A DNA stretch of 64,000 nt from Athripsodes cinereus (taxonomy: Eukaryota; Arthropoda; Insecta; Trichoptera; Leptoceridae): positions 20,913,384-20,977,383 of the forward strand of contig OX388317.1 in assembly GCA_947579605.1 (NCBI GenBank), given 5' to 3'. The notes beneath the pieces are model-generated. The model was not told the origin of the DNA, did not search any database, and was given only the letters and a program-made list of their open reading frames with translations. A program made the translations under genes and the position numbers. The stretch's first letter is position 1; the number at the start of each line of letters is the position of its first letter. Shown here piece after piece: positions 43,260 to 55,974 of this stretch.

Positions 43260-44639
43260 GGTGTTTCCTCGACTTCTTTATAGTCCGTGGAGTCCTGGCA
43301 AAAACAAATGTCCTTCTCCTTTCTATAAAGTCTTGGAGTATCCTGTAAACGGCGGATAAGATATTACAAATAGAAAGTTTAACATATTCAATACAGTACT
43401 GATGTATGCCACCAATTCTGAATGTCTTATTTTTAAAAACTTGGGAGCTCAAAATAGATTCTAGAGCTTAAAAAGTTGAGTAAATTTTGTGTAAAAAATG
43501 TGTGTATCAAGTTTCTGTAACAAACTAATTTTTGCCACAGAAAGGTCTGAAGTTAAACGGAATGGAACGACCAATTTTTCTAATACCCCTGAAATCCCGG
43601 ATATCCCCTTGCATCTTACATCAACATGTACCTACATAAAAAATATATTAATTTATTAAATCACAATTCAAAAAAACTAAGGAATTCAATTAAAAAAAAA
43701 ATCATAATATAAAGGACTTATACTTACCTTTTAATAGAAAAAAAAAACTTCACAGGATAAAAAGACAGAAAAAATATTACTCTTATATCCATATATATTA
43801 TTAATAAAAGAATAAAAAAAAGGTTTAAGCTACATTTATTAAAAAATATTCGGCCAAAACAGACAATAACCGTACACTTTATTATTCAATAACTTTACAA
43901 TGAATACTTGGAAAGAAACAACACAAAACAACAGTTAATAAAAAAACAAAAACATGAGACAATCCACTACTTCAAGAAGAGAGCATCTCGAAACATGAAA
44001 AACTAAAATTACAGGACAATCTCAGTGGGAAACATACCTAATATACCTACTTCCGAACTAATTTGCTCACAGCAGCGCAAGTTTTTAAACTATTGTAATA
44101 GTAGTTCCTCAAACGTGATTTATGTACTACATATGAACACAAAAATAATTTTAATATATCGTTGTGTGTTTAACTCAGATATACGAGTATGTATAATTAT
44201 CTATAATGTGTAGTTCACCACAAAGTTATCAGTTCCACAATGTTGATTCTTTTAAATAATTGATAGCTTCTTATCGATGGTTGAGACTAAAAAACTCGTG
44301 ATATAAACAATTATTACTAGATTAGCAATTCAAATGAATTTATGGTTAAATTGTATTGAAACATCTTGGTCCAATTCAAATTTGTCTCAATCAACAAGCG
44401 TTGGTCGATGAAGGTTGCTCATCGTCTCACTTATTCATAAAAAGTATGTAATATTTGCACGGAATATATCGATAGTTAATATATCGATACATTCTAGTCG
44501 ATACACTCTACCTACCTTTTAACAACAGTTTGATCGACCGCAAAAAGCACTCCAAGGATTTTCATTGTATTATGAATCACTCGAAAGCGAATGAATGAAA
44601 AATGATCCGAATGGTCCGAATGAAAAATGATCCGAATTC
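43260..44639. other. Upstream region of LRR gene, no gene recognised
   Basis: Collinear with 19074-20429 with many short indels. Near 44570-44640 a short direct repeat (GAATGAAAAATGATCCGAAT) is doubled relative to unit 1. Confidence 0.4.
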
Positions 44640-46400
44640 ATATGGTCCAAAAAATGACAGAAATCATTCGAAAAATTAAAAGAATTGCTATGTTCAAAGC
44701 CAATCCTGAATATTTTTGATTCTGAATTACCAATATACATTTTCACGGATGCTAGTATCAAAAGAGTGGGAGTGGTGTTGAAACAAGAAGATAAAAACGA
44801 AAACAGTAAGCCGGTTGCTTATTTTTCAAAAAAATTAACTGAAGCACAAAAAAAGAACAAGGCAATTTATCCAGAATGTCTGGCAATAAAAGAAGCTGTG
44901 AAATATTGGCAGCACTAGCTAGTTGGAAAAGAATTTATAGTATACTCAGATCATAAACCATTAGAAAATATGAACATCAAGACCAGAATTAATGAGAAAT
45001 AAGGGGATTTGGTTTATTATTTATCCCGATATAATTTACGTCTTCTTCTTTAAGTGCCCTGTCGGGTCCCCCCAACGTTGGCGATCCTCGGCGAACTTGA
45101 CCCTGTCCTGCGCCGCTCGGAACAGCTCCTCCACACTTCGGATGCCGGTCCACTCCCTTATATTTCGCAGCCAGGACATCTGTCTCCTACCGGGTCCTCG
45201 GCGTCCCTCAATTTTCCCCTTCAATATCAATATCAATATAATTTTAAGATAAAATAAAACCCAGGAAGATTAAATCAAGAAGCAGACTGTTTAAGCAGAA
45301 ATCCAGTTCAAGAACCAAATCATAATCATGACGATTTTATAAAAGTAGTAAATTTAGTAAACCTGCAAGATATAAAAAATGACCAACACATAAATCTGGA
45401 ACTACAAAATAGCAAATTTATATTGGAGAATGTAATTTACTACAAAATGTATAAAAAAAGAAAAAAAGTAATACTCTTAGAAGAATATAGTAAAGCTCAA
45501 ATAAAAGATGTCCATGATACCTACTTCCACATTGGAAGAACACAAATGGTAAATAAAATAACACCATTCTATACTGCAAAGAATATCATCGCAAACATTC
45601 AACAAATTTCAAAATCAAGGACGAAATCATAATTTGGTTAATGTCAAATTTAGGACCAGCAACACGCCCATTTGAAATTATATCACGATCAACAAAAAAA
45701 TACTTACAACTGCTGGGTAATCATTTCACGAGATATACGCTTACATTCTCACATCAATAAAACAAACTGCTAGTGATTTTTTTAACTGATTAAAAATATG
45801 ACACAAAACTACAATATTGATATGGCACTAACTGACTAATATCCTGGCATAAATTCAAAAGAATTTTAAGAATTCGTAAAAATGGAAAACATAAGAATAG
45901 TTTTCACTGCTGTGGATTCACCTTTTTCGAATGGGATTAATGAAAGGTTAAATCAAACCTTAGTAAATAAAATAAGATGTAAAATAAATGAAAGTGATAG
46001 GAAAACAGCATGGAATACTATTGCACAGAAATGTGTAGAAAAATATAATGAAACAGAACACACAGTCACTGAGTTTGCTCCAAAATACCTTTTGGAAGGC
46101 GAAAATGTTAATATTTTACCACCAGAATTAAAATCAAAATGTACAAAAGAAGATTTGAATAGAGACAGGAAATAAGCCCTTGAAAATACAATAAAATCTC
46201 ACAATTATAATAAGAATATATTCGACTTGCATAGGGGAGAATATAAATTGGAAGTGAGAGACAGAGTTTACGTAGAAAATGGAAATCGACTAAATAGAAA
46301 GAAAATGGATGAATTAAGGATTGGATCATACATTTTTTAGAGAAAATTTCAAATTTAATCTATGAAGTTGATACCGGACGAAAACAGAGTCAAATTTCTA
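44640..46400 (+). pseudogene. Ty3/gypsy pol remnant (unit 2 copy)
   Basis: Same RNase H and integrase pieces as 20430-22030. Here the RNase H segment starts in better frame (KPILNIFDSELPIYIFTDAS), but the integrase core is more damaged, with a ~50-base loss around 45680 and new stops. It is interrupted by an RTE-like fragment (45038-45235). Confidence 0.85.
45038..45235 (-). pseudogene. RTE-like C-terminal fragment (unit 2 only)
   Basis: The minus strand reads KGKIEGRRGPGRRQMSWLRN, REWTGIRSVEELFRAAQDRV and RWGDPTGH: the C-terminal block of a common insect RTE-like family. Flanked by ATATAATTT (45029-45037, 45236-45244); unit 1 is uninterrupted near 20820. Confidence 0.88.
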
Positions 46401-46468
46401 CCACATTACGAAACTATTTCCAGTATTTGTTATTAAGTGAACAATTACGTACGTTGTCACTTGTAATT

Positions 46469-47186
46469 GAATCAGTCATTTGAGAAACAACATAAGTCAG
46501 GTTTTTAATGAAAAAGATTTTTTTTCTTAAAACGCACGTTATTTCATTTAGAAATTACGTAATTTTTACCTATTTGAAACAAGTCACGTGACTTGTGTTG
46601 TAACTGCACTAATTTTTTCGTGTCGATTCACAGCTGCAGGGCTACTCTTGAAAAAACTAAACACGATCTTAATCTAGTCTTGATCTTGATCATACGACGC
46701 ACGAAGTGACTATTGGCCAAAAATACACACAAACCGATCGCGCGTTAGCGGTAACGCGGTGTTTTTGACCATAGTCACTTCGTGCGTCGTATGATCAAGA
46801 TCAAGACTAGATTAAGATCGTGTTTAGTTTTGTCAAGAGTAACCCTGCTGACACTTAACGCCAACCACAAACGTGGGTGAAAATTATGAAAAATAGTGAT
46901 TTTTAGTTGTTTAATAAATAATCTGGGATGAAAATGTTGATTTTTATTCCCTGAAATGGTGTTCATTTGAGAAACAACATAAGTCAAAGGTTTTAAATTA
47001 ACAAATTAATACACAAATAAAATATTTTGACGTAAAATAAAGGTTTATAATAAAAGAATACACTGTAAGTAAAATTTTGATGTGAGTAAGATATCAACAT
47101 TTCATTAAAAATTTTATAACAGTTTTTTTGTGATTTCTGAAAAGTTTGTATTGACTGACTTTTGTTGTTTCTCAAATGACCGATTC
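46469..47186. mobile_element. Inverted-repeat DNA element in gypsy (unit 2 copy)
   Basis: Equivalent of 22072-22640, with a ~50-base internal deletion and a nested hairpin MITE (46637-46847). Confidence 0.7.
46637..46847. mobile_element. Hairpin MITE with CAGGG ends (unit 2 only)
   Basis: 211 bp, near-perfect inverted repeat of about 90 bases per arm (CAGGGCTACTCTTGAAAAAA left; GTCAAGAGTAACCCTG right). The 3-bp CTG is duplicated (46634-46636, 46848-46850). Unit 1 has the intact site CAGCTGACAC near 22300. The loop contains a GTAACGCGG-type core. Superfamily not assigned. Confidence 0.85.
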
Positions 47187-47305
47187 AATTGTTTTTCCTA
47201 GGAGGGGAGATGTAAAGAAAACCACCTACCTACTCATAGGAGTGATTTCCTCAATTTTATTTATTTGAATTTAGAATTTTTGTTTTTGACAGTTAGTGAA
47301 GTAAT

Positions 47306-47559
47306 CCCGTGGAGCACCCGGTAAAGAATTGGTCTCCCACTCTTTCTCGTAAGTTTTCGAGTGTCCTGTAAAAGGCAGGTGTTCGAAAAAATTAAGACAT
47401 TTTACATCTTAAATTCAGCGTTGAGGTTTGCCACCCATCCTGAATGTCTTGATTGTATGTTGGCACGAAGAGGACAGCTTGCATGTTTATCATATGCAGC
47501 TGGTCTGCTGGCTACCCCACTTGTGGGATATGCCGTGATGGTATAGATAGATAGATGGA
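47306..47559 (+). mobile_element. SINE insertion (unit 2 only)
   Basis: Flanked by TGAAGTAAT (47297-47305, 47560-47568). Starts CCCGTGGAGCACCCGG, has a body with GAGGTTTGCCACCCATCCTG, then GGCTACCCCACTTGTGGG, GCCGTGATGGTATAG and a (GATA)n tail. The same family is at 23463-23668. Clear RNA polymerase III boxes are not obvious at the 5' end. Confidence 0.8.
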
Positions 47560-47589
47560 TGAAGTAATTTTGTTTTAGTTTGTGTTAGT

Positions 47590-48140
47590 TTATTCTTCTT
47601 CTTCGATGGCCCTACAGCTCATATCGAGCTTTGGCCTCCATTTTAGTATATTTATTATTCTATGGCCTCCATCAGCCCTTGCCTCCAACTCCTCTTGTCT
47701 GCCGCTGCGGTTTTCCAATTTATGACTTGTAGGAGTTGGTTTGTCTCTTTTCTCACCTCATCCTCTCATCTCAGCCTAGGTCTGCCAACTCTTCTTTTCC
47801 CACCCGGATATCCCTCAAGGATCCTTTTTGGTACCCGTGAAGACGGCATTCTCTGCACATGTCCGGCCCATCTTAGCCTGTTAAATTTTGCATAATACAG
47901 AAAGTCTGGGAGCCTTTTAGATGTTATGCAGCTCATCGTTGAATCTTATTCTCCAGGTTTCGCCATCATTCACGGATCCCAGAATTTTCCTAAGCACTCT
48001 CCTCTCAAATTTATCCAGCTCTTCTGCGGACTTTGCTGTCATTGTCCACGCTTCACACCCATAAGTCACTACTGTCCTAATTATAGTTTTGTACCGGGTA
48101 ATTTTTGTTTTCCTGTGGACACTTTTGGACTTAAGGATTG
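47590..48140 (-). pseudogene. RTE/BovB-like C-terminal fragment in LTR (unit 2 copy)
   Basis: Equivalent of 22835-23325 with additional point changes (for example a lost Arg-rich frame near 47760). Non-functional. Confidence 0.8.
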
Positions 48141-48241
48141 GTACCTAAAAGAGAAAAAAATTTTTTTTTTCTGTTGCTATCCTTCGTTCGTTAGTTTATA
48201 AATACCTGAAATAAAGACTTTTAAATGTTGTTTTTCTGACA

Positions 48242-49490
48242 AATTTCAGGTAATTGTCTTATTATTGTTTATTTTATATTTAGTACCTTTTATTAAGTTT
48301 CTTTAATTTAAGTAGATATGTTTTTTAATAAAAAAATTGTAAATTTCAGAAAAACTCAGATTGCTTTATTTCAAGAATAAACTATCATTATATAATTATA
48401 CGAGTATATCATACCAAAATTCAAAATAATTAAAAAGGTAATTTTTATATTTTATTGTAAAAAAAGCGTGTAATGTTTAGTATTTTTTGCTGAAAAATAG
48501 GCGATAGAGGAAAAAGGTGGTCAGAAAACCCTGAATAAAATATTAACAACAGTTTTGTTCCAGTGATAAAATATACTGTGCCTAAAACTATGCAAGAAAA
48601 CTACCTTATCCTATTACGTCATGCCAAATCCCTAATGAGACAGGTAAGGAGAACAGATCCCCAATTCAATCTAACTTTACACGGTTTTTTGACTTCCCCC
48701 ACACTCATACAACTTATGCAAGCACGCTAATTTATTTCTTTTACTCAATAGTGGCCATCCATGAGAACTTGGTTCTCGACCAGTGGCGCATTCTTACACC
48801 CCTTCTTTCTGACAGATAGTCTTTCTTCATTGTTCTTTCATGTTCCATTCACTTCCTTGACTAAACCATCGCAATCCACATATAAATATTTGATATTGTA
48901 TGTGCACATGTCTTTAATAGACTCTGAAATTAGGAAAGACAGAAGAAAAATAGTACACTCTATACGAGGTCTAATCTTTTGGGCAGGTCTTAGGCTTAAA
49001 AGATTTTAATTATCTCATATATTGATATAGATATTACAATTTTAATGAGTCCATGTCACAAAATTAGCAACAAAATGTATGAAGAATATATGCAAGGTTT
49101 AGTAAATAGCAATATTCACAGTCAAACATTTTTCATTGTATTGAATTAATTTCAAAATGGATGTAACAATAAATACAACAATTCTGAAATTTAATATTTA
49201 GGGTTTATTTTCGTAATAAAATATCATGTTTGCTAATAAGAAAAGCTCTTGAATTACGTGAGTTAAAATTGCATATTTTTGACATATTGGGCTCTTTTCA
49301 TAATGGAATACATTATGAAACCATAGAAAACTAATACTGTAGAATAATAATTTAGTTTTACCTATAAAATCCATAAACAATCTTAAATGATTTTTCAATG
49401 AGTGGGAACCTATTTATTTTCACCTAATATTTTTTACATGCATTATGAAATATTTGATAGTATAATATTCTTGAATATTGAAGGATGCAG
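48242..49490. other. AT-rich stretch, no gene recognised
   Basis: Collinear with 23690-27420 of unit 1 but without the hairpin, hAT and 1.85 kb insertions. It contains their empty sites near 49272, 49338 and 49353. Confidence 0.5.
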
Positions 49491-49499
49491 ATACATTTA

Positions 49500-50449
49500 T
49501 TTTATTTATTTATTTCATTTATAAAACAGTATTTAAAAGATAAAAGTCACAAAAAATCTACGTAACTGGGCATGAGCCCGTACCTAGGTAGACTGTCTTC
49601 CGTTCTTTAAGGTTTTTTTGGGAATACAGAGTACATAGGTGACAATTATTCTTGACTTTTTTTTATTTCATAGCAAATCTCTCAAATACCCATTTATGTA
49701 CTGCAAACCAAAAATACCAATTCGAATGTGGGCAATTATATTTTAACATTTATGTGCCTACATTTTTTTTTGAACAAATGGGATATTTACTTTTTTTTCT
49801 AATAGTAATTTGGGATGACAATCTTCAAATTTTTACATTAAGATGAGATTTTAGTAGTTTTTGCACGTAGGTACCTGCCTTTTTTTCTAAATAAAATATG
49901 AGCGTTCGGGGTGTCGAGCTCACATTTTTTCATTTGGAAGAGGTTTTTAGCACTTTTTCCATGTAGGTACCTACCAATATGTGGTGTTTCTTAACTTCAA
50001 GCTCTTTCATCGGGACGAGGTTTTTAGTAGGTACTTTTTTCCATGTAGGTACCTACTGATTATTTTTTTACATAAATATGGGCATGTGAGGTTTCAAACT
50101 TCAAGATTTTTCAATAGGAAGAGGATTTTAGCACTTTTTTCGATGTAGGTACCTACCTTTTTTTTGTTACCTAAATAAGGACATGTGAGGTATCAAACTT
50201 CAAGATTTTTCATTGGGAAAAGGTTTTTAGCACTTTTTTTATATAAGTATACCTACCTATTTTTGTTTGCCCATTGGGCATGTAAGGAGTCAAAAATTAA
50301 GTTTTCTCATTGGGATGAGCTTTTTACTTCTTTTATCCACGTAAGTGCTTACTCCATTTTTTTTCAATAAGATTTTGTCATTTTAACCCATGCATTGGCA
50401 CGGTTTTCTGTTTAATTAAACCCGAGCGATGCCGGGTTACATATGCTAG
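49500..50449 (+). mobile_element. Helitron-like element (unit 2 copy)
   Basis: Same ~95-bp internal units as 27700-28280. The 3' end has CCCGAGCGATGCCGGG then ACATATGCTAG, ending CTAG|T at 50446-50449, the expected Helitron terminus. No coding capacity. Confidence 0.55.
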
Positions 50450-50984
50450 TATATAATATTTACACACATCCTATCAACAACACTCGTCTTACATCCGCCT
50501 GTAGGCATAATCAATGTTGTTTTGCGGCCAGAACACAGCCACGAGGCTAGTGTGGCTAATCTATAAATGATGCTTTTATATAAAGTTGTTAAAATGTACT
50601 TGTGAAATGTTTAAATAATAAATAAAAAATATATCTCGGTTAGTAAAAATAGACAGTTCATCTTATCGTCATATTATTTGTGGTGTTATTCTGATTATGT
50701 TGTACATTCAGTATTATTATATGCGAACAAAAGATATGACTGATAAAAAGCATTAGCAACTATATGTAGTAGATAACTAATACAAAATATTTACCCCGTT
50801 GCAATAGTTTTCAAAATAAATAGATAAAATTAATATATTTTTAGCCTTTTGTTTTACATTAATTTTTCGAGGCAGTAGTTGGCAGATATTCGTAAAACAT
50901 CACGTTTAAGACATTGAACATCGTCAGTTCAGCGATGGGGAATGCCACCTGTCCTGACTTTATTTGCTCGGAGAGGAAGTATAT

Positions 50985-52886
50985 ATAATAATAATAATAA
51001 TAGTTTATTAAACACAATATCATTTTACAATAATCGAACAATAACACAATACATTTATTTTCCTAATACAATTACTCCCCAAAATTGAGCGTAGCTCGTG
51101 CTTTGGGGAGAATTATTTTATACTATACAAGCAATCAAAATAAAAATAAATAGCAATCAGAAAAAAGACATACACATACAGTCATAATGTTCCGACTAGA
51201 AATTCCACTTAACAAGTTTAATCATAGCATATAGATCAAATCAGAAACATACAAGACATCACACCAAAACAAAAAAAAAAAAAAACAAACAAAAATCAAA
51301 AAAGAGTCATACAATAATTATTCATGTATTCAGTCTCGTGCAATATATTTTTTTGACAAACTTTTTAAATTGCTGTAGGTCAACATTATCAGCACGTCCA
51401 TGTTCTATATCTAACTGGTTGTACCACTTCACACCTTTGTATGTATAGTGGTGTTGGCCTGTTGTAGTTCTCTTGAAGGGGACTTTAAGAAGTCCTCCTC
51501 CACGCGCCCTGAGACTAATACAACATTCCGAGTGGATTCTTAATACAAAATAGTCTTTATGTATTTGTATTAGTGAAGCTTTTTTGTACAATTTATCGAG
51601 AGACAGTACCGGCAAATCTTTATACAGTCTATCGGTCGGGTAATCTATTGGCCTCCTCAGAATGATCTTTAGCACGCCTCTCTGCAGTACCATTAATGGC
51701 GCTAAAGTAGTCTTAAAAGCACCTCCCCATCCAACAATGCCATACTGCAGTATAGATTGGACCAAGGCATAATAAACCATCTTAAGTGCCTGTAAGTCAA
51801 GTATGTCTCTCAGCATATAGAATATATACAGCATCTTTCTCAACCTTTCTATCGTTGCCTGAACATGTTCTTTCCACTTAACATTGGAATCTATCCAAAT
51901 CCCTAAATATTTCACCTTTTTACAAATTGCGATCTCCGTACACTCAGCACCACAAAAACTTACGTCAGCCATACATTTTTCAGTATGTATTTTAACAATT
52001 TGACTTTCGTCAGATGTTGATTTATTCTGCAGTGAAAAAGGTACACATTGTGTTTTGTCTTTGTTCAGCGAGAGCAGATTATCATCAAACCATTTTTTAA
52101 GTGTTGAAATACTCCTGCTAGCCAATGCCATCACATCTCCCCAAGTTCTACCCCTAGAGACAACTACTGTGTCATCAGCAAATGAAAGGACCCTAGATTC
52201 TGCCTGCAAAGAGAATATATCGTTCATGTAAATCAGAAACAGCACCGGTCCGAGTACGGTCCCCTGCGGAATTCCGAATCGCGACGATGCGCGATCACCA
52301 ACCAAAGAATTAACCTTCACGGATTGCATTCTTTGTTGTAAATAGCTTTTGAACCATCTACGGGCAGTTCCAGTGATACCAAAGGAGTTTAATTTATTTA
52401 TCAACTTATTGTGGCTTATGCTATCGAAAGCCTTTTTCAAATCGACAAATACAGCGACACACTTATCACCTTCATCGAGGGCTTCATAAATCTCGGATGA
52501 TAGTCTCGAGATGGCATCGTTCGTACCCAATCCCTCACGAAACCCGTATTGATTTTTATGTAGGAGATTATTTCTCACTAAATATTCCACTAATTGACTT
52601 TTGATTACCCTCTCTATAATTTTCGCAATGTTCGAGATGAGAGAAATAGGACGGTAGTTTGAAATCAGCATTGGACAACCCGATTTAAATATTGGAGAGA
52701 CTATGCTAGTTTTATATATTTCAGGATATGTACCGTTATTTATACTAACATTGATTATATGCGCCAATGGACGAGACAGAGTATCTCTATTTCGTTTCAA
52801 AAGTTCAACCGTAATTCCATCGAAACCAGGAGCAGAGGCACTCCTCAATTCTTTAATTATTTTCGATATGTTTTCACACATATATT
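50985..52886 (-). pseudogene. CR1/Jockey-like LINE, RT to 3' end (unit 2 only)
   Basis: The minus strand is open from 52886 to 51322 (about 520 codons): SASAPGFDGITVELLKRN, YRPISLISNIAKIIERV, HKNQYGFREGLGTNDA, FVDLKKAFDSISHNKL, GIPQGTVLGPVLFLIYMNDI, VLSFADDTVVVS (FADD box), KYLGIWIDSNVKWKEH and ILQYGIVGWGG. The 3' UTR ends in AATAAACTATTATTATTAT (about 50985-51010). The endonuclease and RT start are missing because an RTE 3' end abuts at 52887. All RT motifs are intact. Confidence 0.88.
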
Positions 52887-54645
52887 GAGTTACAATCCAT
52901 TGGATTGGTCTGCAACGAGTTTGGTTTTTCTTCTCCATTCCTCCCTATTCTCAGCCAGTCTTTTCAGCTCTACGTATGTGCCACAGTTCATGTCCCTCTT
53001 CAGTTGGTCCATATATGCGTCTCTTGGTCGGCCTCTGCCATTTGTCCCCTCGGTCTTACCCTCCGCGATGGCGATGAGTAGTCCTGGGTGCCTGATGTTG
53101 TGGCCAATCCAGTTAGCTCGTTGTTGGCTGATTCTCTTAAGGAGTTGCCTTTTTTCGCCTACCCTGGTTAATACTTCTTCGTTTTCGACGTGCTCCGACC
53201 AATGGATCTCAAGCATGCGTCTGTAGCACCACATTTCAAAGGCCGCCAACCGTCCGCTTTCACTCTTGTTGATGGTCCATGTCTCACAACCATAAAGCAG
53301 AATGCTCCATACAAAGGCTTTAGTAAGGTTCTTCCTTACGCTTAAGTCAATATTTGGGGATTCCAATATCTTCGATTTTTTGTTGAAGGCAATCCTTGCC
53401 TGGTTTATTCTGCTTACAATTTCTGCTTTGGAGCGTCTATTCTGGTTTATTCTGCTGCCCAGGTACACGAATTCACTTACTTGTTTGATGCTCACTCCAT
53501 TTAAGGCAATGTTCGCAGTCGCTTCCTCTCTTCCAACGACCATACATTTTGTTTTTTCTTTATTTATTTTCATGTTGTACTTTGACAACAGTATACTTTC
53601 CATTTTTCCTAAGGCTTCGTTCAGCTCCATCTCGGAGTCTGCGAGCAGCGCTATGTCGTCAGCATATCTTATCATGTCGACCTTTTTCCCATTTATTTTT
53701 ACTCCTGTCCAGTTCTTCATTTCTTCTCTCAGTTCATCAATGGCTCGCTGTATATAGCAGTTAAAGAGAGCTGGCGACATTGAGCATCCTTGTCTTACGC
53801 CTTGTTCGACCCTTGCTTCTGCGCAGCTCTCTCCGCTTTTAATCACAGCCATTTTGTTCTTGTATAAGCTCCAGATTGCTCTTCTGTCTTTATAACTCAT
53901 TCCAATCTGGTTGAGGGTGTTAAAAAGTTGTTCCCATTCTACTTTATCGAATGCTTTTTCAAGGTCGATGAATGCTATATATGTGTTTTTATTAATTGTT
54001 ATTCTCTTTTCTAGAGTAAGTCTGAGACTCAGGATTGCATCTCTTGTACCTGTCTCATTGCGGAATCCAAATTGATCTTCTGAAAGTGTTTCGTTGATTT
54101 TATTTTCCGCCCTTTACATTATAATGTTGGTGAGTATCTTAGAAGCGTGTGATATCATGCTTAAGGTTCTGTGTTGTTCGCACTTTGTCGTGCCTGCTTT
54201 CTTAGGAAGCGCTCGTATCAAACATTTGGCAAAGTCCTCAGGTATCTCTCCTGTGTCGTATATTTTGCAGACAAGCTTATACAATGTATCAAGCATGCCT
54301 TTTCCTGCGCATTTAAGCAGCTCTGATGGAATCAGGTCAATACCTGGTGCTTTGCCGTCTTTCAACTTTGCTAAGGCAATATCAAATTCACTTCTTAAGA
54401 TGTCATCTCCATTATTTTCTACGTCATATTCTGCTTCTAGTGCTTTGCTTTCTTGGACTATGTTCTTTCCTTTGTATAATTGTTCTAGGTATTCTTTCCA
54501 TCTTTTTACGATCAATTCGTCCTCAAACAGCAGTTTGCCGTTTTTATCTTGTATAGCACATCGTGGCTGTGTTTTGTCATTGAAGAAATTCTTTACTTCA
54601 GAGTATGCGGTTTCAAATTTCCTTGTTTTATATTTCTGTTAATAT
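52887..54645 (-). pseudogene. RTE-like LINE, RT to C-terminus (unit 2 only)
   Basis: The minus strand reads KTRKFETAYSEVKNFFNDKT, KDGKAPGIDLIPSELLKCAG, CLIRALPKKAGTTKCEQHRT and SHASKILTNIIM. After a break near 54110 (stops and frameshift to 53900) come GVRQGCSMSPALFNCYI, MIRYADDIALLADSE (YADD), EFVYLGSRINQ, ILLYGCETWTI, RANWIGHNIRHPGLL and NGRGRPRDAYMDQLKRDM. It ends with a stop and ATTGTAACTCA at 52887, the very short 3' UTR typical of RTE. The endonuclease is missing. A short 3' piece of the same family lies inside pogo at 8801-8957. Confidence 0.88.
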
Positions 54646-54734
54646 TCTTGCATGAATGTTTTATTATTATAATAATTAATTATCATATCTATCCCTCTAT
54701 ACCACATTTGCCCCATCTCTATCAAAAATAAATT

Positions 54735-54825
54735 TGCATAGCTTTCTCTCTATGCCAATAAAACCTAAGACATTCGGGATGGGTGGCATACCCCATCACT
54801 GTTGACACTAAAAAATCAACAGACT
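54735..54825 (-). mobile_element. SINE fragment (unit 2 only)
   Basis: TGCCAATAAAACCTAAGACA and GGGTGGCATACCCCATC match the SINE body. The corresponding place in unit 1 (about 28985) lacks it. Confidence 0.5.
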
Positions 54826-54829
54826 TATT

Positions 54830-55974
54830 CTTAACCGGGGACTCCACGAGACATATTAATTCATCAACACTAAATAATATTATCACCACTGCTATCTTTC
54901 CTGAACCCACCCCTGATCTCGAGAACCCCCTCCCACTTTACTAACCATAACCACGCCTTCTATAATCAATTATTATTGAATGCGATCACTTTGTTTCAAT
55001 TCTAATCTTAGCTTGTTACTGCAGATAACTACGTTGTGACCGAAAACGTTTTTAATAAACTTAACCAAACAGTGGATAAGACAACAAAGTAACACAATAT
55101 GTAAACATAGAAGCTTAATAGAAACATTAGTATAACAAACATATTAATAAGTATGTATGTAACTAAAATATTTATTATTTTTCATTTCATTATTCATACC
55201 ATCTAACATTATATATTACCCACAAGTGGACTAACTGTATATAATAGAAATGCATGTCGATCTCTCCATGCCAATAATAGTTAAGACGTTCACGTTGGGT
55301 GGGATACCTCGTCGCTTAATCGAATATGTTAAATGAATCAAAGATGTAATTTATAAATAATTAAAAACACTGTTATATTTTCACTATATTTATTTAAACT
55401 CAAGATGAGAATGCCCATTGAAGTGGGCGAAAACATTATTTATAAATTATTTAATATGAATTTTCACAGTGTGAACACAAACACCCTTCAACAATTAATC
55501 AAAGATGTTGTTTTAAGAACACAGCTGTATATTTCAGCACATAGATTTATTCCCTGTTCGCGTTAAAATATTCGTTTTTCGATTTACACCAAGAAGAGTG
55601 AGAAACTAATGACCATTTTTTGTCAAAATACAGGTATTTTCCCGCAAATAATTTTATGTTTTTCTTGTTTTTCATATATGCCAATCCGCTTTTTTATTAT
55701 TCCACGGAACAATCCGTATGCACGTGACAGTGATAATATATTTTTATTTACTTTTTAATTTCTATACATAGCGGAATTCGATAGAAATGCGTTATTTTGA
55801 CAGACTTTTTACTGATGTTCCGAACTCACAAACAAATTTTGAAAATCCACAATTTTCGTCAATAGTGTGTAGATTCTATTTTTTCGGTGGTTACATTATG
55901 AAAGTTCATTTTCGCTTCTATTACAATGACTTAATTAAAACACTTGCTCTCACAATTTTACTACATAATTATAA
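54830..55974. other. AT-rich stretch shared with unit 1
   Basis: Collinear with 29010-29060 plus 30304-31380; contains the empty site of the 29.1 kb R1-clade fragment near 54880. No gene. Confidence 0.5.

Larger units (their letters stand above)
47211..48241 (+). mobile_element. Gypsy 3' LTR (unit 2 copy) with two insertions
   Basis: Starts TGTAAAG after the polypurine tract (47200-47210). Carries a SINE (47306-47559) not found in unit 1 and the shared RTE fragment (47590-48140). Probable end CTGACA at about 48241. Confidence 0.65.

Noticed and set aside
52703..53757. Plus-strand frames of 61-155 codons over the CR1/RTE composite
   Set aside because: Antisense to well-supported reverse transcriptase domains.
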